Shown piece after piece: positions 46,944-60,974 of a stretch of DNA of 64,000 nucleotides. The notes under the pieces were generated by a model, which was given only the letters and a program-made list of their open reading frames with translations, was not told where the DNA came from and made no database searches. The position numbers and the translations under genes were made by a program. The stretch covers positions 124,001 through 188,000 of the forward strand of contig JASJZC010000007.1 in assembly GCA_037178855.1 (NCBI GenBank), written 5' to 3'. Within the stretch, counting starts at the first letter, position 1; each line of letters starts with the position of its first letter. The stretch is from Oscheius sp. JU75. Taxonomy: Eukaryota > Nematoda > Chromadorea > Rhabditida > Rhabditidae.

Positions 46944-49900
46944 TAGTGTTTGAGAAATATCGAAAATCGCAGTCAAAACAAAAATCGGGACAAAATATTA
47001 ACTCTGAAAATCCAGCACAACTTTTCTCTCATATGGCGTTTATTAAATAGTGTTTTGCTTCTGTTCTGCATCTTCCCGCGTTTTCCGGTACAACGAGCAT
47101 CACACTTCTTCACCTCCCTTCTTCTCTCGAGAATTTTCCCATCGGCGAGCCAACAAGGCAGAACGACTTCGGGTAGCTAGGCACCTATTTCTCATTCAAC
47201 CTTCAGCTGCGGTCTTTTTCTCTCTCTCTTTGCCTTCTTTCAATATCATCTTTCACCTCGTTATATATCGCCCCTCTCTCACCTTTGAATAATTCGCGCC
47301 TCTCGTGAGGAACACCTCTTCCCTCGCCTTATGACTACCAGGTATATGTGTTTTGATTGCATGCTGCAAGCAGGAAGACGAGGGAGAAAAAGAGGGACCC
47401 GTTCGCTATTTGACATTTTGAGAACCCCGTCTCTCTCAAAACGGAAATCGATCCTCCCCCGGGTTTTTGAGGGTGTGAATCCTCTAGTGGGTCATGATAA
47501 TATGGGCAGAGGTCAAGTTTTTCCAAAGTTGTCTTTGTCAAAACCAAGCAAAGACAATTAGAGGATTCGTTATCAAAGTTAGTTGAAATACGTTGTTGGT
47601 ACATGTAGCAACAGATTTGGGGGGAATTTGATTGGTTACGTTTGAGAAATTCACCAAATCGCACGACAACTTGCCAAACGGGAGCAATTGGAGCACCACA
47701 TGACCTATCCTTGAGCTATAATAAAAAAGAGAGCAATTCTAGTAGTTGCTGGAACCGCTATTTACATAATAACCCAGGATGGCATAAGATTTTGAAATCA
47801 TGGGTCCCAGCTTAGCCAGAGCACGCGCACGCGTGTATATCCCTCCTCGTATTGGTTTCACGGCGGACTGACAGCTCTTCCCCTTCCTGAGGCGTCTGTT
47901 TGTGCAATTAAGTGGTTTCCATGGTCATGAGCGAGGAAGTTGAAACTTTTTTGAAGTGTTTGTCATTCGCACTCTTTTTGCAATGAATATATCAAGAATT
48001 CTTCTCTTTTCCTCTTTGCCCGCGTGTAGGTAATCACATATTCTATTTGAGCGGCAATTTCCCTGTTTCAAGAGAGTAAGATAGTGCGAGAAGGACACTG
48101 GCCAGTTTCATTACTCACTCTTCGTGGCTGACGCCTATACTGCAAAATGCAGCCTATTCCAAGACCATTTTTGGGGCCTTTGTTGCAATTTCAACTTTAA
48201 CGACCCACAACTAGAAGGCTAACGCGCAGCAGCCGCCACACCAAGGCAAATTGTCATCGATTCCTATGCATTCTTTTTTAAGGAGGAAGTTACCATTTTC
48301 ACCTTAATCCCCACCGAGAAAATGCAAAATTCCACTGTTTTTGATACTTAAAATAGCATTCTTAATTTTAGCAGCGCCTAATTTGTGGTGTGGGGAAACA
48401 CCTCCTGCCTGAGCCCAGTTTACAAGTATGAGCTCTCGAACTTTTGATTTATGCTGCACGAAGAGGGATCACCGAACGCTGAGAATTTTTCTACTACTTT
48501 CTGCTTCCGCTTTGTTTAGGCACCGTTTCAATAAAAAAAATTTGTTTCATATTAGCACCAATACTGAATATTCGACTGATCAAAATAAAGAAAAGAAGGA
48601 CCCGTGCTCACTAAGTCCGTTTTGTCTTGTTTACCGTTTAAAAAAAATATCTTTCTCATTCTAATGCGACAGGTTCTTTAAAATCTATGATGACGTTTCT
48701 TTCAATGTATTTGTATACTGCTGCTAGGAGAAACTTGGGCAATAGTTCTACTCTTAATATGCGAAGCGCCGGTCGATTAATGTAGCGAACAAATTGATGT
48801 AATTACGAGAGAGTCGTTTGTGTGTGGAGTGGCCCGCGAAATATGCAGGAGTAGAGCCAAAATAACATATGATATACTGTGCTTATTCACTATTTCATTG
48901 GAGCGAGTAAGGGTTTCTTGCTTTCAAGAAAACTGCTTTGTATTTCGGCTCAACCACTTCCTGAGGCATGTCCACCATTTAGAAATGTATCCAGGGCACA
49001 ATTCATTATTAATCAATTCAAAATTAGCTTTTTTCCTTGTTTCAGTTGACCAGTGCAATCAAAAACGTCAGCGTGCGAGGTCTTTTCTTCTTGTAAATAA
49101 TGTTGCGATAATGAAATTTGCCATATTTGCATCAGTATCAGCCGCCACAAGGGTACATTTCAATTTCAATGGCTCGTCGAAGGTGAGTACTTTTTGCTTA
49201 GGATAGAGAAACTTGAAAGCGCGGATGTATGAAAATGTGACATGTGAAACGAAGCGTGTAGTACTGGCAAACCTTTGGAGTCAAAACATTTGAACCCGCG
49301 CTCTATGGAACATTGGTGCTTATGTGGCAGGTGTCAGCTACAGTTGTGAGTTTTAGCATGCGAAAAGTTGCACAATTAAATAATACTGTAACAGTGCATT
49401 GGAAGCTTTATTGCAATCTAAGGTAGAAACTTTGCACAATGATCGGAAGCATAGGCATGAGTTTCAAGTGTTGTTTGTTTCCAATTTCCACTTCTTGTTT
49501 CGCTGAACTGAAAAAAACGCAAACTTTTGTCATGAATACAATTTAAAGCCACTCTAATGTCTGTCTATGATAGGCTTGCTTTCAGCCCTAGCTGCAACAT
49601 CCTTAAATCCAAACTGTCTTTTTAGTTGAAAGGTCATGTTCAAGAGACGGCGTCACTATTGTCAAACGGTCAAAACAAAAAGCGCAATGTTTTGAACGTG
49701 GAACGATATTTTCAATATTTTGACCAATGACGTGCCAAATTATCCTTTCTATACTTCGTCAACTATTCACAACATCCAATTTTTCATGGCCGTCTCATGT
49801 GGTCGGCCAGAAAATAAGCACACTGACACGACAATCCTTTTGTCCTCTTGGCAAGAAAATAAATGACTCGCCTCCCAGCTGGCAAACCTGACAAATTGAG

Positions 49901-50174
49901 CTAGTCAAGGCTCACATATCGGCGTTCGCTTATGCATGAGCTGCCTCGTCGACATTTCGGGTCTCATCACATTTTTGGTTTTTGTCAAATCCTGGTCGCT
50001 GCCTATTCTTCCTATAGGTCCCGGAAGCCATCTTTCATTTGCATATAAGGCTGCCTCGACTTAAACGGATTGGGATGGCATAAAATCTAGGCTGTCATTT
50101 ACATTCACGAGCTGTTCTCATTCTCATCACTCTAATTTCTTCCATCACACACTTTTTACCCATACTCTCTAGCC
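46944..50174. other. Intergenic, upstream of UNC13D-like gene
   Basis: No supported gene. One short start-like exon (49113-49181, MKFAIFASVSAATRVHFN then GTGAGT) could be a 5' exon but has no partner. Pyrimidine-rich stretches and scattered ORFs otherwise. Confidence 0.45.
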
Positions 50175-53100
50175 ATGTCCACTGTGGAGCCAATTCGGCC
50201 AAAGTTCGCCGGTGGTGGCAATGGCGTCGTTGGCAGTAGTCCTCTGGACAAGATGCGTAGTGCTCACGCCTGGGCAGGACGACAAATCAACCGGGCTCAA
50301 CAGCTCATAAGAGAGCTGTCAATTGCTAGCCCCGATCCCAAAGACGTGTCACTACAGTGAGTTTTTTTTGAAAGGGAGAACAGTTGACAGGCGGTAAGCT
50401 TTACGATAACCTAAAAACAACTTGAACTCCGAGTTTTGATTGTAACATTTCTTTCATCAAGCCTGTATCTACAAGCAAAAACTTACCCTCAGTCGGGGAA
50501 AGTAGTAAAGTTTTCAGCTGCGAACATGAGCTCTATTATAACGAGTTACGCAACCCGAAAAAATAATGAGGATTCCTATTTCCACTATATGACCTTTGTT
50601 TCCCCTCGAAGCTAATCAATTGACATACAGAAAACTCTTCTAAAAATGTAGATGTGACAAGCCTCAGAACCTTTAAAACTAGTATCTACTTCAAAACTAG
50701 GCCAATATTTTCTATTCCTATCTCTCCTGCATTGGGACTGCAATAAAAATACACGTTATTGCGTGTTGTGAAAAAGACGAAAGCTATAAGCAGAAAGTTG
50801 GCAGGAAGAAGTTTTTCGGCTCTGCCATGTCGAAGCTCAGGAACAGTCGCCTGGGGCGTGGCGACGGGGCTCCCTTTCTCAGTCTCCTATATCAGATCAT
50901 GCCCATGCGCATTAATGGTAAATTAAAACGGTCCATCGTCAAAAGGTTCGTTTGTTTCGAGCTTTTGAACATACTAGGGTATGTTCTTGGATAGTTTAAT
51001 CTTGTGAGCTTCCTGAAAGATCTAGTAGGTTTTTGCTACATTTTGCATACTATCCATTTTAGGAAAACCTGTCAACTTCTAGCCTCAAATATAAAGTTTA
51101 GCGAGATGGCTACAAAATCGTTCAAAAGGACGGTTTTCCTGCTTCAAAGTCTGTATCTTCTTTTCAAATTAAATTCATTACATTTCTGAATGTGCAGCTC
51201 TTGAAAACACGTTGCTAGAAAAGTTGTACATAGCCTGATTACTGACTATTGATATTCCTTTTTCTTCTCTCCCTTGACTGTTCTCACGATTGTTATGCCG
51301 CCGTGGTCTTACCAGCTAATGAATTTCAGAATATTATTTATAAGGGACTACTTTCCGTGGGAGGCAAACCTTTTCCGTACTTCTTACTTGCTCTTCCACA
51401 TGCAGTCGGCGGATGGAAGAAAAAACGAAGTTTAATGAGTAGCGGAAAGCAAACTAATGACGAGGGTCCCACCCTTTCTATTGAAGTTCTGGCAAAAAAG
51501 AGCGCCTCTTATATTGCAAGACTAATTGGCAGTGGGCAGTTTTGATTAAAGGCACAGACGAAAATTGAATTAGACTCTCTGTCAATTATGATGACGCCTA
51601 CGGAATACAAGGAGTATAGCTGGATGGTGAAAACCCTAAAACTTGTGGTAAAAAAAGGATGTGATCAGTTTCTTTCAATCAAATATTAACGGAAAGGAAA
51701 TAAGAGGTGTCATTTGATTTGTTGTTGAGAGCTACTTCCTTTCCAGCACTGATCTTGGGTTTTTGGGTAAAACGTTACACTTTTTTTGTAAGAGTTTCAG
51801 TTTCAGTTCGTTCTGCAATCTTCTTCGAGCACAACTATTTATCCACATTTGACGTAACCATTTATTAAAAACAATTATAGCTAACGAATTTACCCATGGC
51901 TACTAGCAAAACAATCGGTTCAAACGTCATTTACCAAATATATCTCGCAGCCCATTAATCAGACTTCTCTTCTTTAGAGTCCAAGCGTCGGATAACAACT
52001 TCTTCGAGCGTATCGTGGCCCCATTAGACCCCGATCCTCGTCGGGAAGATGAGCTGTACACAATCAAAAACCTCAGTCTCAACTGCGACAAGAAACAGAT
52101 TGAGGTGAGTGTGGGAATTGTGTGTTATTCAGACAAGTTCCATAGCAAATTAACAGTGAGGAGAATGGTTTTCAGGCGCTATATGTGGAAGCCTTGTACA
52201 CAATTCGTCACAAAGTGGGAAAGGAAGACGGTGACGACAGCAAGGAAAACTTGTACAAATATGTGAGGTCAGCCTTCCAGGGCGACCAGCAGATGCACGA
52301 TGTCTTTATGGCAAAATCCAATACCAACAAGGTTTGATAGAAGTTTCGCAAAAGAGTACCCACCTTTTTAGCCACCTGTTGTGCTTTTAAATGTGCAACT
52401 CTTAGAAGGCAAGGACCTCATTGCAAAGGATGTGAATGGTGAGCAAGTATAAGCCAAGTTTGGGCTCTTCTTAATGGTAGTAAGACGATTACTGTTGCAG
52501 CAAATTTTAGTGTTACAAATCCTAAAAGGTTGTAGCTTTCGATTCTGGTTACTTTACAGCACAATGAATCCTAAAAAAACATTCTCTTTCATCCAAAATA
52601 CGTATGCGCAAAATTAATTGAAGGTTTCATAGCAATTATGCGTTTCCAGGATTCAGCGATCCTTTCGCCATGATGGGAGTCATCCCAGGAAAGCGTGAAC
52701 TGACAGCTCCAACCGAAACGGCTCTTGGCGACGAAGACGGTAACAGGTCACCTAGAAATGTATGATTTCCTCACACAATGCACAAAGCACACCTTCCAGC
52801 TCAAAGAAAAGAACGTTCTTCAGAAGTTCGGAGGTTCTTTTCGGAGGAAAAAAGAGAAAAAGGGCTCAAAAATGTCAGAAATTCCTGCCAAGCTCATCAA
52901 AGCAAGTTCTGTGCAAAAGAAGACACTCAACCCAAAGTGGAACGAAAAATTTCAATTCATCGTGGATGATGTGAATAGTGATCGATTTCACATTGATATC
53001 TGGTATTGAGAAATTCAAGGCAAGGACAAAAGTTTTAAGGGACCACGATGATGAAGAAAACTCTGTACTGGACGCAGTTTCTTCCCTGAACCAGATTTCC

Positions 53101-56100
53101 GGAGGACTCAAGGGTCTTGGTCGCTACTTCAAGGAAGTTGCTCAGAGCGCGCGAATGGATTCTGAAGAGAGCACTGACGACTTTCTAGGATGCATCACTA
53201 TGACATTGAACGTAACAAAATATTCTATGCATAAGTACATGGCACTGCAGGATCTACCAGCGGACGGAATAGAAAAGTGGTTCAATCTGCAGCCACGTTC
53301 CGAGAAGAGCAAAGTTTCTGGTAGTATCAAGATGAAACTTTGGCTCTCGACCAAGGAGGAGAGAATTGGCGGCGAGGAAGACGAGCTTCTAGATGTCAAA
53401 GAACACATTGATCTCATCCGACAGTTTGCTTTATACGAGATTCGTCAAACTGGCGTAGGAGGACGCCTTCTTCATAAAACGAACAAGTTTCAGGCTCCAG
53501 TGCGTTTCTGGGAAGGCCAGTTCCCGGAAAAGGCAAAAACCATTCTTAAGCAGCATGCAGTACAAGGGGATCTGACTGCGGTTCATTCGGCTATGTGCTA
53601 TTGGCTTGCTTTTCACTCAATGATTCCCATCGACATCTCCTTCAGCCTTCTGGCAGCTGCCTTAGCCAGACTTGTAGACAAATGGCAGCCAATGGATCTT
53701 GACAAAGAGGAAGAAGACATGCTCATCGACTCCTTCTCCAGCTTTGACTCACATTGCAAGAGGATGTTCATCGAACATCGAGGCAAATTCGCCCCTTCGA
53801 AAAGGAACAGCGGTGAAGAGTTCTCCAGCCTGATTAAGTAGGTTTCATTACAATACAAAGCATTTGAAATATTTCACATGCCTTGTCATGTTTTAGCATT
53901 AGCATTTAGTAACAAGGTTGGAGCCCAAGACTTGCTAGAATATGTCTGAACTGTCCAATTCACAGAGTTCCTTAAACGTTAATGATTCCGTTTGATGTTT
54001 GAACATTAATGTTAACCTTGGAAAAAATTTTCAGGTGCATGAAGCTACTTCGAGAATCTCCATTCTACGCGAAATATCTCCCCTACAAGCGCCCGTTCCA
54101 TGCCCACATGGAAGCTCTCATTGTTGTACGGGCTACATTTTTTTTTTGAATGATGATACTTTCAGAAATCGTCCGAAGACTTCTTTGACCAAGTAATTGA
54201 AGAAAACCAGGATGAGGATCCTTGTAAGGAGCTCCTCAAAGTTCTCGGTGTTCTTAATACAGCCTGCTCCAAGTTTCTTCACTTTGCCGCAATAATCCGC
54301 GAAGTCAGTCGAATTGACTACAGTCAACTAACTTTGTCCACTCTGGACAAGATGGTCGGTTTGAAGAGTAGCAATCAGCAGCAAACTTTCAGCTGAATGA
54401 ATACCTCGCATCGGAGATGATGAGCGAGAAGAAGACTGATCTCCGAACTCAGATGCGAAACTCTGCCAATCAAGACCCACCAAATGAGGAGGACTTGGTC
54501 GACCTAATTCGCATCCACATGGCCTTTGTAGAGCTGCGGAATTATCGCCTCGCAAATCGAGTGTAAATTAAAAAAGCAACAATCAGAGGGATTTCGTTTC
54601 AGGAGAGTTAAGGAGGAGCCAGAATGGTATGGGATTTTCAACCGAGGCATCAAAAAGTTCCTGGATTTGGTGAGAGAGAAGGCCATGGCTCGAATCACTT
54701 TGAGCTGTCAAATGGATGTTCCTGTAATTTCAAAGAGCTAAACGGCATCCATAGTTTTGTTTACAGATTTCCACCTCTTCTAATGATATGAGACACACTA
54801 GCAGCCATGTCGACGTCTGTCACATTGTCGAACAGGTTACAGTCTGTTGGGAGAGAATGGATGTCAGTGAGACACCTTTAAAGCTCGATTACACCCGGTA
54901 CTTGGTAGAAATCCTGTGCGAAATCGTTACTACCTACACACAACGAGTAAGTTATTAAAAAACAACCTAACTTTTTCTTAGATAATAACAAATCTCGAGT
55001 CTGAGGGGTTAGTGGGAGAGCTGGCCCAGTTCATTCCTTCCCAACTGCTTCAATTAGTTTGCTCTACAATCAATAATTGTGAGCAGGTCAGAAGAAGTTT
55101 GAACATTCATGACAAGCTTCATTTGGACGATTTGGCACATTCCTGTGAAAAGGAAGGACAGGTAAGGATCAAAATGAACAGTGACAGTGACAATGACAGT
55201 GTCAGTTATAATCTTTTTCAGAGCACTGGCTGGCGTCAAGCCATCGAAACCAAACTGGAGCAGTGCGATTCTGCCATCTGCGCCGACATTGAGAAAGTAG
55301 TCGCCCAGGTGACAAGCCGACTGCAGGGACAGGTGAAAAAAAACGTCTTCCACCTGGCCTGGAGTCCTCCGAGCCAACCGGTTGAAGATTCGCTCAAACC
55401 CTTGACTGACATGGTATTTCATATTTTCATGTTTACTGGAGACATATTCAGCTTGATGTGGAATTGTCCTCCGTTCACAAAAACCTCCTCCACAAAAACT
55501 TTTTGAGGGTGATGTCAGCACAACTTAGTCTGATTGTAAAGCTTCTTTTCAAGAGCTTGGATGAAAATCCTGGGGTGGGAAGGTTGTAAGACTAGGAAAC
55601 GTCTTATTCAGATGGAACCGACATTTTATCGTCGTCTACTCGATGCCTGGCATGTTCTCGTTGACTTTTTCCATGCTGGAGGCAAAGGCCTGTCGCTGGA
55701 CGTTTTGGAAAGCAATCCAGACCACTTGGTAACAATCACCTAAGAAAAAGTAATTACGTCTCAGAAACTCGTCAAAATCCTGTCGATGAACCAAACAACG
55801 ACGGTTCAGCTGATAGAAAAGTATTACAAGGATCTTCTGAAACAACAGGTTTGTATAAATTTGGTGCTTCGGGAGCAAGAGACACTAAAAACGTTTTAGG
55901 CACTGGCTGAATATAACATCGTGAGTTTTAGAGAGCTCCTAAGACTCTGTCTTCATTTTGATAGGATTCTAAGCGTAATGACTTTACCCTTTTTTGCTTC
56001 TACTAGACCTTGCACGTATTCCAGCTTCAAACTTAAGAAAAACCTTCTGAGGATGCTTATGTGCTTATGTTATGGAAAGTATACGTAGGAGTGATTCGAC

Positions 56101-58410
56101 AAGGTTGTAAATTTGATAGAAACTACTGGAATATAAGATGCCATTCGATGTAATTTCTCAAGTCTTTCTTTCTCAATAGAGACTGATGTTGCATCGATGA
56201 GATTTCAGACAGTACAGGCATAATATGCGACAAAAATTATCGATACGACAAGAGAAAAGGGTGTAAAAAAGTGTCTAGTCTGATTATTTCATATATATCG
56301 TAATTTATAGGCTTTTGTAGTTTGTTTACTTTATTTTAGATAGTATATACTGTAACAATGTTGTTACTCCAGGATGAAACGGTGTGATTTATAGAGATTT
56401 CTATTTTCATAAACCCAAAAACAATGAATTTTCAGAACGAGGTCAGCGACTGCAAGTTTGGGATCCTCAATGTCCGGGCCTATTACAATGCTTCTGCTCA
56501 AATGTTAGTCTTAGATGGTTAGTTTCTTTGGATCACTGACAAATATGAAAGTTTCAGTGATTGGAGCGAAACAGATCATTCCACTCGACACGAATGGTCT
56601 TTCGGATCCATTTGTTGTCATCGAACTCGTTCCCAAGTTCCGCTACCCAAATTGCCAAGTATTCAAGACAAAGGTCGTCAGCAAGAGCCTGAATCCGATA
56701 TTTGATGAGACTTTCGAATTGTAGGACGGCCATTTTCCATTAAGCTTAATATTGCAGCCAAATTCCGCCGAAACTCCCTTCTGGGGCGATGATTCATTTC
56801 ACCGTCATGGACCACGATTATCTTCGAAGCAATGATTTTGCCGGGGAAGCTTTCCTCGAGCTGGCTGACGTGCCCGGCTTTGGAGCAGCCGCTGGCAGCA
56901 CGCTGAGACAATTCAATCTGATTCTTATCCAGCCTGTTTCTAATAGTAAGTCACATAATTTTGGTCTCTATACAAAAAATGTCACAAAACTCTCACAGTT
57001 TGGTCCTTACTGATAACTGCGTCTGGTTCCCAAGTAGTGGATATGTCATCACTTTCTTCCAATTTTCCGTTCTAACACGATTTTTTTCAGCTCAAAGCAT
57101 GAATGCGCTTGCATTTACAAAACGAATATGAGGGTACCATCAACATTTGATAAAGATTTGCCCACCTTTCGGCACTTTTTATAACCAATACCAAACAACA
57201 AACAGCTATTTGAATAGGTCATCGCAAGTAGGAATTGCGAACCGAAGTTGACTCACACTTGGTATTTATGATTGTCAACCTTCGACCTTATCTACCTTTA
57301 TAATTATTGAGTTGGCAACTAAGTCTTTTCGCTTTTTCAAATGCAAAAATTTATTGACTTCCAAACAACTTTTTCATTCGTTGTAATCGCAATTATTATG
57401 TACCACGTCCATTTCACGCGTTGCTTACGAATGTCATGCTCGTAGAACACCTTGGGTTTCGAAGAAGTTTGTTAACCTGGTTTTGAGTGCGCCGTCGAAA
57501 TCGTACTGTCGTCCTCCAATTCCGTTGTTGAGAGTCCGGAACAGGTAATAGTCGGAAGGGGCAAGGTCCGGACTATAGGTGGATACCCTTGGCTCATCTT
57601 CGACGCTTTTGTCGAGAGCGATGGAACTACGACTGTCATACCCTGGTAGACGTCGTATCTTGGTCATAAACATCGTTGATATTAGCCGGCGTTTGGACTC
57701 CATTTGTGCCTATGAGGAAAGCGTTCAACATGACATGTCGCAGATGCTAGGGTGACAGGTCATCAATAGTCCGGATCAAAACGAACAGAGAATAGAGAAT
57801 AAGAAGAGGAGAAGTGGTGTTTTGCATGGTGGTGGTAGAGGACTGAGTTAGCTGCACGAGGTGCTATATCAATAGCTCGGACGTTGTCGTAAACTAGACA
57901 AAGGACGTGTTTACAAAAAGCGAAAAGACCCTATTGTAATGGCGTAGTGTCACGAATTTTTTTTATTCGATCCAGGCCCTATGAATGATATATGCAGGTA
58001 GTTTACTAAAGAGGTATTCCCAAAAAAAACTTCCCAAAAAATCCGGGCGCTTTTTTGTCGAATTTCGGGTTCTAAGTGTTATAATCTTGTAAAGCTCGAC
58101 GAGTAAAATAACGAGTTGAACAAAGATCCGAGTAGATAAAAAATAATTCATCGCCGAGTTACAGCGCTTTGAACATGGAGTTTCCCCATATAGAACATTT
58201 ATCAGTATTCCGTTTTGACCGATAAACCCCGCGGACAATGAGACGATGCACCAAACCAAAACCGACAATTTTTGTTTGCATATTTTAAGAAAACTGCATA
58301 AAAAACAAAACGATAAACTTTCAGGCAAAGACATTATGGACGTGCTGAAGAGTCGAGTAGAAGACAAGGAAGCTATTGAATTCCTTCGCACTGTTAGCAC
58401 CACTTACTGA
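50175..58410 (+). CDS. UNC13D/BAIAP3-type Munc13 priming factor
   Basis: Cytosolic regulator that primes vesicles for regulated exocytosis by acting on SNAREs. 22 in-frame exons (3603 bp, 1200 residues): 50175-50356, 51978-52104, 52176-52331, 52372-52438, 52650-52739, 52807-53002, 53040-53837, 54035-54125, 54166-54354, 54393-54562, 54603-54723, 54767-54946, 54982-55161, 55222-55413, 55452-55574, 55612-55728, 55765-55848, 55900-55920, 56436-56517, 56558-56720, 56758-56945, 58325-58410. A first C2 domain ([28 protein letters not shown] ... [12 protein letters not shown]) is followed by the MUN helical region (residues about 350-950) and a C-terminal C2 domain ([47 protein letters not shown]). 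There is no C1 domain or calmodulin site, and the [17 protein letters not shown] block before C2 matches UNC13D/BAIAP3, not neuronal UNC-13. C2 Asp residues that bind Ca2+ are present. AATAAA at 58575-58580. Confidence 0.92.
57310..57940 (-). mobile_element. Deleted mariner-family transposon in last intron
   Basis: Ends share a GTCTTTTCGCTTTTT core as inverted repeats (57323-57337 and 57915-57929), with GTTGGCAACTAA outside the left copy. A minus-strand frame (57703-57434) contains the mariner C-terminal catalytic signature [16 protein letters not shown] with the third Asp, followed by a FFETQG helix. The N-terminal two thirds, with the first two Asp residues, are gone. It is an internally deleted, non-autonomous copy inside intron 21 of the UNC13D-like gene. 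Confidence 0.8.
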
Positions 58411-59214
58411 ACAAAAGCTTTTCAAGCAAAAAGAGCCACTTGTGTCATAGGCCAAGCTTACTGACTATAATATTTTCGTATTTATATATTCGGGACAGTC
58501 GACCACAAATTGTGATCTAGAGCTTACTAGCGATCTCTCGCCGTGTTTACGTTGTTGTAATTATATGCTTTGGTAATAAAGTATAGTTTCATACTGTGGT
58601 ACTCATTAGCAGATAGCTGCCTATTTCAGAGTTCCGACTAGAAATGTACGTTTTCCATTCCGTCTTGTCTCTCCTTCACTGGCGAATGCATGTCTCTTAA
58701 GACCGGAAAAAAAGTCAGGGCTCGTTTTAAGCCGAATGTGGTTTCAGTGGGTCGCTTCCTGTTTGTTTTTAAAGGTGTTTCCATTCATGATTAACAAAGT
58801 TTGGTTTGTAAAAGGTTTTTCTCTGTAGTTCTTTTTGAAAAGATCATTCTAGCCACACGGTGACACTTTTCTCCGCTGCATGGTTATTGAAAACTGAACT
58901 TTTCGAACCACATGCCACCATCGGCGTATACTATTCTATATTATCACTATCTGAACACTGACGTTTCCAAAGTTGATGCAAAATCACGTCAAGATGTGTC
59001 TAAGTTTCGGGAGCTGCACCATTACTTACGTGCTTGATACCAGTCAGCTGGCTACGCTTTCGTCTCTCTTTCTATCTTATCACAGGAGGCTGTTACACAC
59101 CGGTCAAGGTTAAAATCGCCTTAGATTGTCAACTAACATCCAAAGCGATTGATACCCCCGTTCACATTTTCTCATAAATTATAGCCTCTTTCACTCTTTA
59201 CACCTTTTTGCAGC
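58411..59214. other. Spacer between two plus-strand genes
   Basis: Contains the AATAAA of the UNC13D-like gene (58575-58580) and the presumed promoter of the aminoacylase gene. No additional exon was seen. Confidence 0.55.
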
Positions 59215-60850
59215 ATGGAGGAGGAGGATATCGCGGTCACAAAGTTCAGAGAATACTTGAGAGTAAACACCGAACAACCGAACCCTGACTATGGTTGGTT
59301 TTTATTGTATTGGCAATCAATCAAGTATTTAGAAAAGTGTAAAGAGTTTCTCTTCAAGCTTGCGAGTGACTTAGGAATAGCCAGGAATGCCTACTATGTA
59401 AGTTTTTCAGTGAAAATGCGAATATTTGTCTATTCAGACATCTCCAAAAACACCATTTGTTATAATGACAATTCCTGGAAGAGACGGTAGCATTCCCTCT
59501 TTGATGCTATATTCGCATACAGATGTGGTGCCAACTTTTAAGGTGAGTTGCTTTTGAAGAGGATTCTGTAAGTTTGTGTGTTTTTTGTGAATATATTCAG
59601 ACAATGAATCCAATGCTTTTTTTTGTAGGAACACTGGACGTACGATCCCTATTCCGGACATAAAGATGAGAAAGGAAACATCTACGGTCGTGGTTCCCAA
59701 GATATGAAATGCGTCGGGTCGCAGTACGTTGAAGCCATTAGAAGACACTTCTTGAGAGGAAAGAAAAACTGGCTCAGAACAGTCCACATTATTTGGGGAC
59801 CAGGTGATAATAGTTTCAAACAAAAGTTATTCTCCAGATGAGGAGACTGCTACTCCCGAAGGTATGATCGCCTTTTCTCAGACAGAAGACTTCAAAAATC
59901 TGAATATCGGATTTGTCCTGGATGAGGGAGTTGCCAGTCCCGACGAAGTTTATAACGTTTTCTATGCTGAAAGATGTCCTTGGTGTAAGTTTTTTCTGAA
60001 AACTAAGGTTAAAATTAACTTCAGGGATCAAAATAACTTGCAATGGTAATCCTGGACATGCTATGAACTTTATCGAGAACAATGCCGCTGCCAAAATGGT
60101 ATAAAATAATGTTTTTCGCCTAACTAATGTTCAGCAATCTGTAATTGACTCGGCACTGGCTTTCCGAGAGTCAGAAAAGAAACGAATGGAAGACAACAAA
60201 CTACCGATGGGAGAAGTTACTACTACAAATGTCACTATTGTTAATGGCGGTGTACAATTCAACGTGGTTCCGGAAAAGTACGAAGTTTGTAAGTCAAATA
60301 CTGCTCTAGATCTCAACTTTCAACCAGGTATCGACATGAGAATCACACCTTTGGCCGATTTTGATGACATCGAGAATATGATCAAGGGATGGTGTGAGAA
60401 GGCCGGCCACGATGTGACCTACGAATTTGTAAAAGTCTACTTTTAAAAAGTGCATATTCATATCATCATGTTTTTCAGAAAACCGTCGTCAGACACATCA
60501 CTCCAACAACTGACGACGACAAATGGTGGAGAACATTCTCGAAAGTCCTGGATGAACAGTCAGGTTGCACGTTATCGACTCACAGGCTATTTCAGAGGCT
60601 GCAAGATCCGCAAACAAATTTTTACCGGTGCTACTGACTCTAGATTCCTTCGAGAGGTTGATTCAAACTGGCATGTTAGTATTAACATGTTTAGAAAGGA
60701 TACAAGGCTATTGGATTCAGTCCTATGAATAACACACCGATGCTTCTTCACGACCACAACGAGTTTCTGAACGAGAAGGTCTATCTTCGTGGTGTCGAGC
60801 TCTACGAGCAGCTGATCGACAAGCTGGCCGACATGAGAGAAGAAATTTAA
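59215..60850 (+). CDS. Aminoacylase-1 (N-acyl-L-amino-acid amidohydrolase)
   Basis: Cytosolic zinc enzyme of peptidase family M20 that removes the acyl group from N-acylated amino acids. Eleven in-frame exons: 59215-59293, 59333-59397, 59438-59542, 59629-59803, 59838-59984, 60025-60098, 60135-60288, 60328-60434, 60479-60563, 60598-60656, 60695-60850 (1206 bp, 401 residues; human ACY1 is 408). Metal and catalytic positions are all visible: SHTDVVP, GSQDMKC, the PDEE catalytic Glu, LDEG, and the late His in LLHDHNE. The dimer/lid domain includes GNPGHAM. The intron between exons 9 and 10 is only 34 bp. AATAAA follows at 60919-60924. The stop lies 124 bp from the stop of the opposite-strand MGAT4-like gene. 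Confidence 0.95.
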
Positions 60851-60974
60851 AAAAGCGAGGCACTCTTTGGTACATTCACTTACTATTAGCGACCATTAGC
60901 AAGAAAGTTCATTTTGAGAATAAATATGTAAACACCCGGAAAAGCAAGAGATCTACACGCATTTTGACAAAGAA

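Noticed and set aside
55176-55205. GACAGT/GACAAT repeat
   Set aside because: Short simple repeat inside an intron of the UNC13D-like gene; not a CRISPR or other array.
50175-58410. Assignment as neuronal UNC-13 itself
   Set aside because: No C1 domain and no calmodulin site, and the N-terminal block matches UNC13D/BAIAP3 instead.
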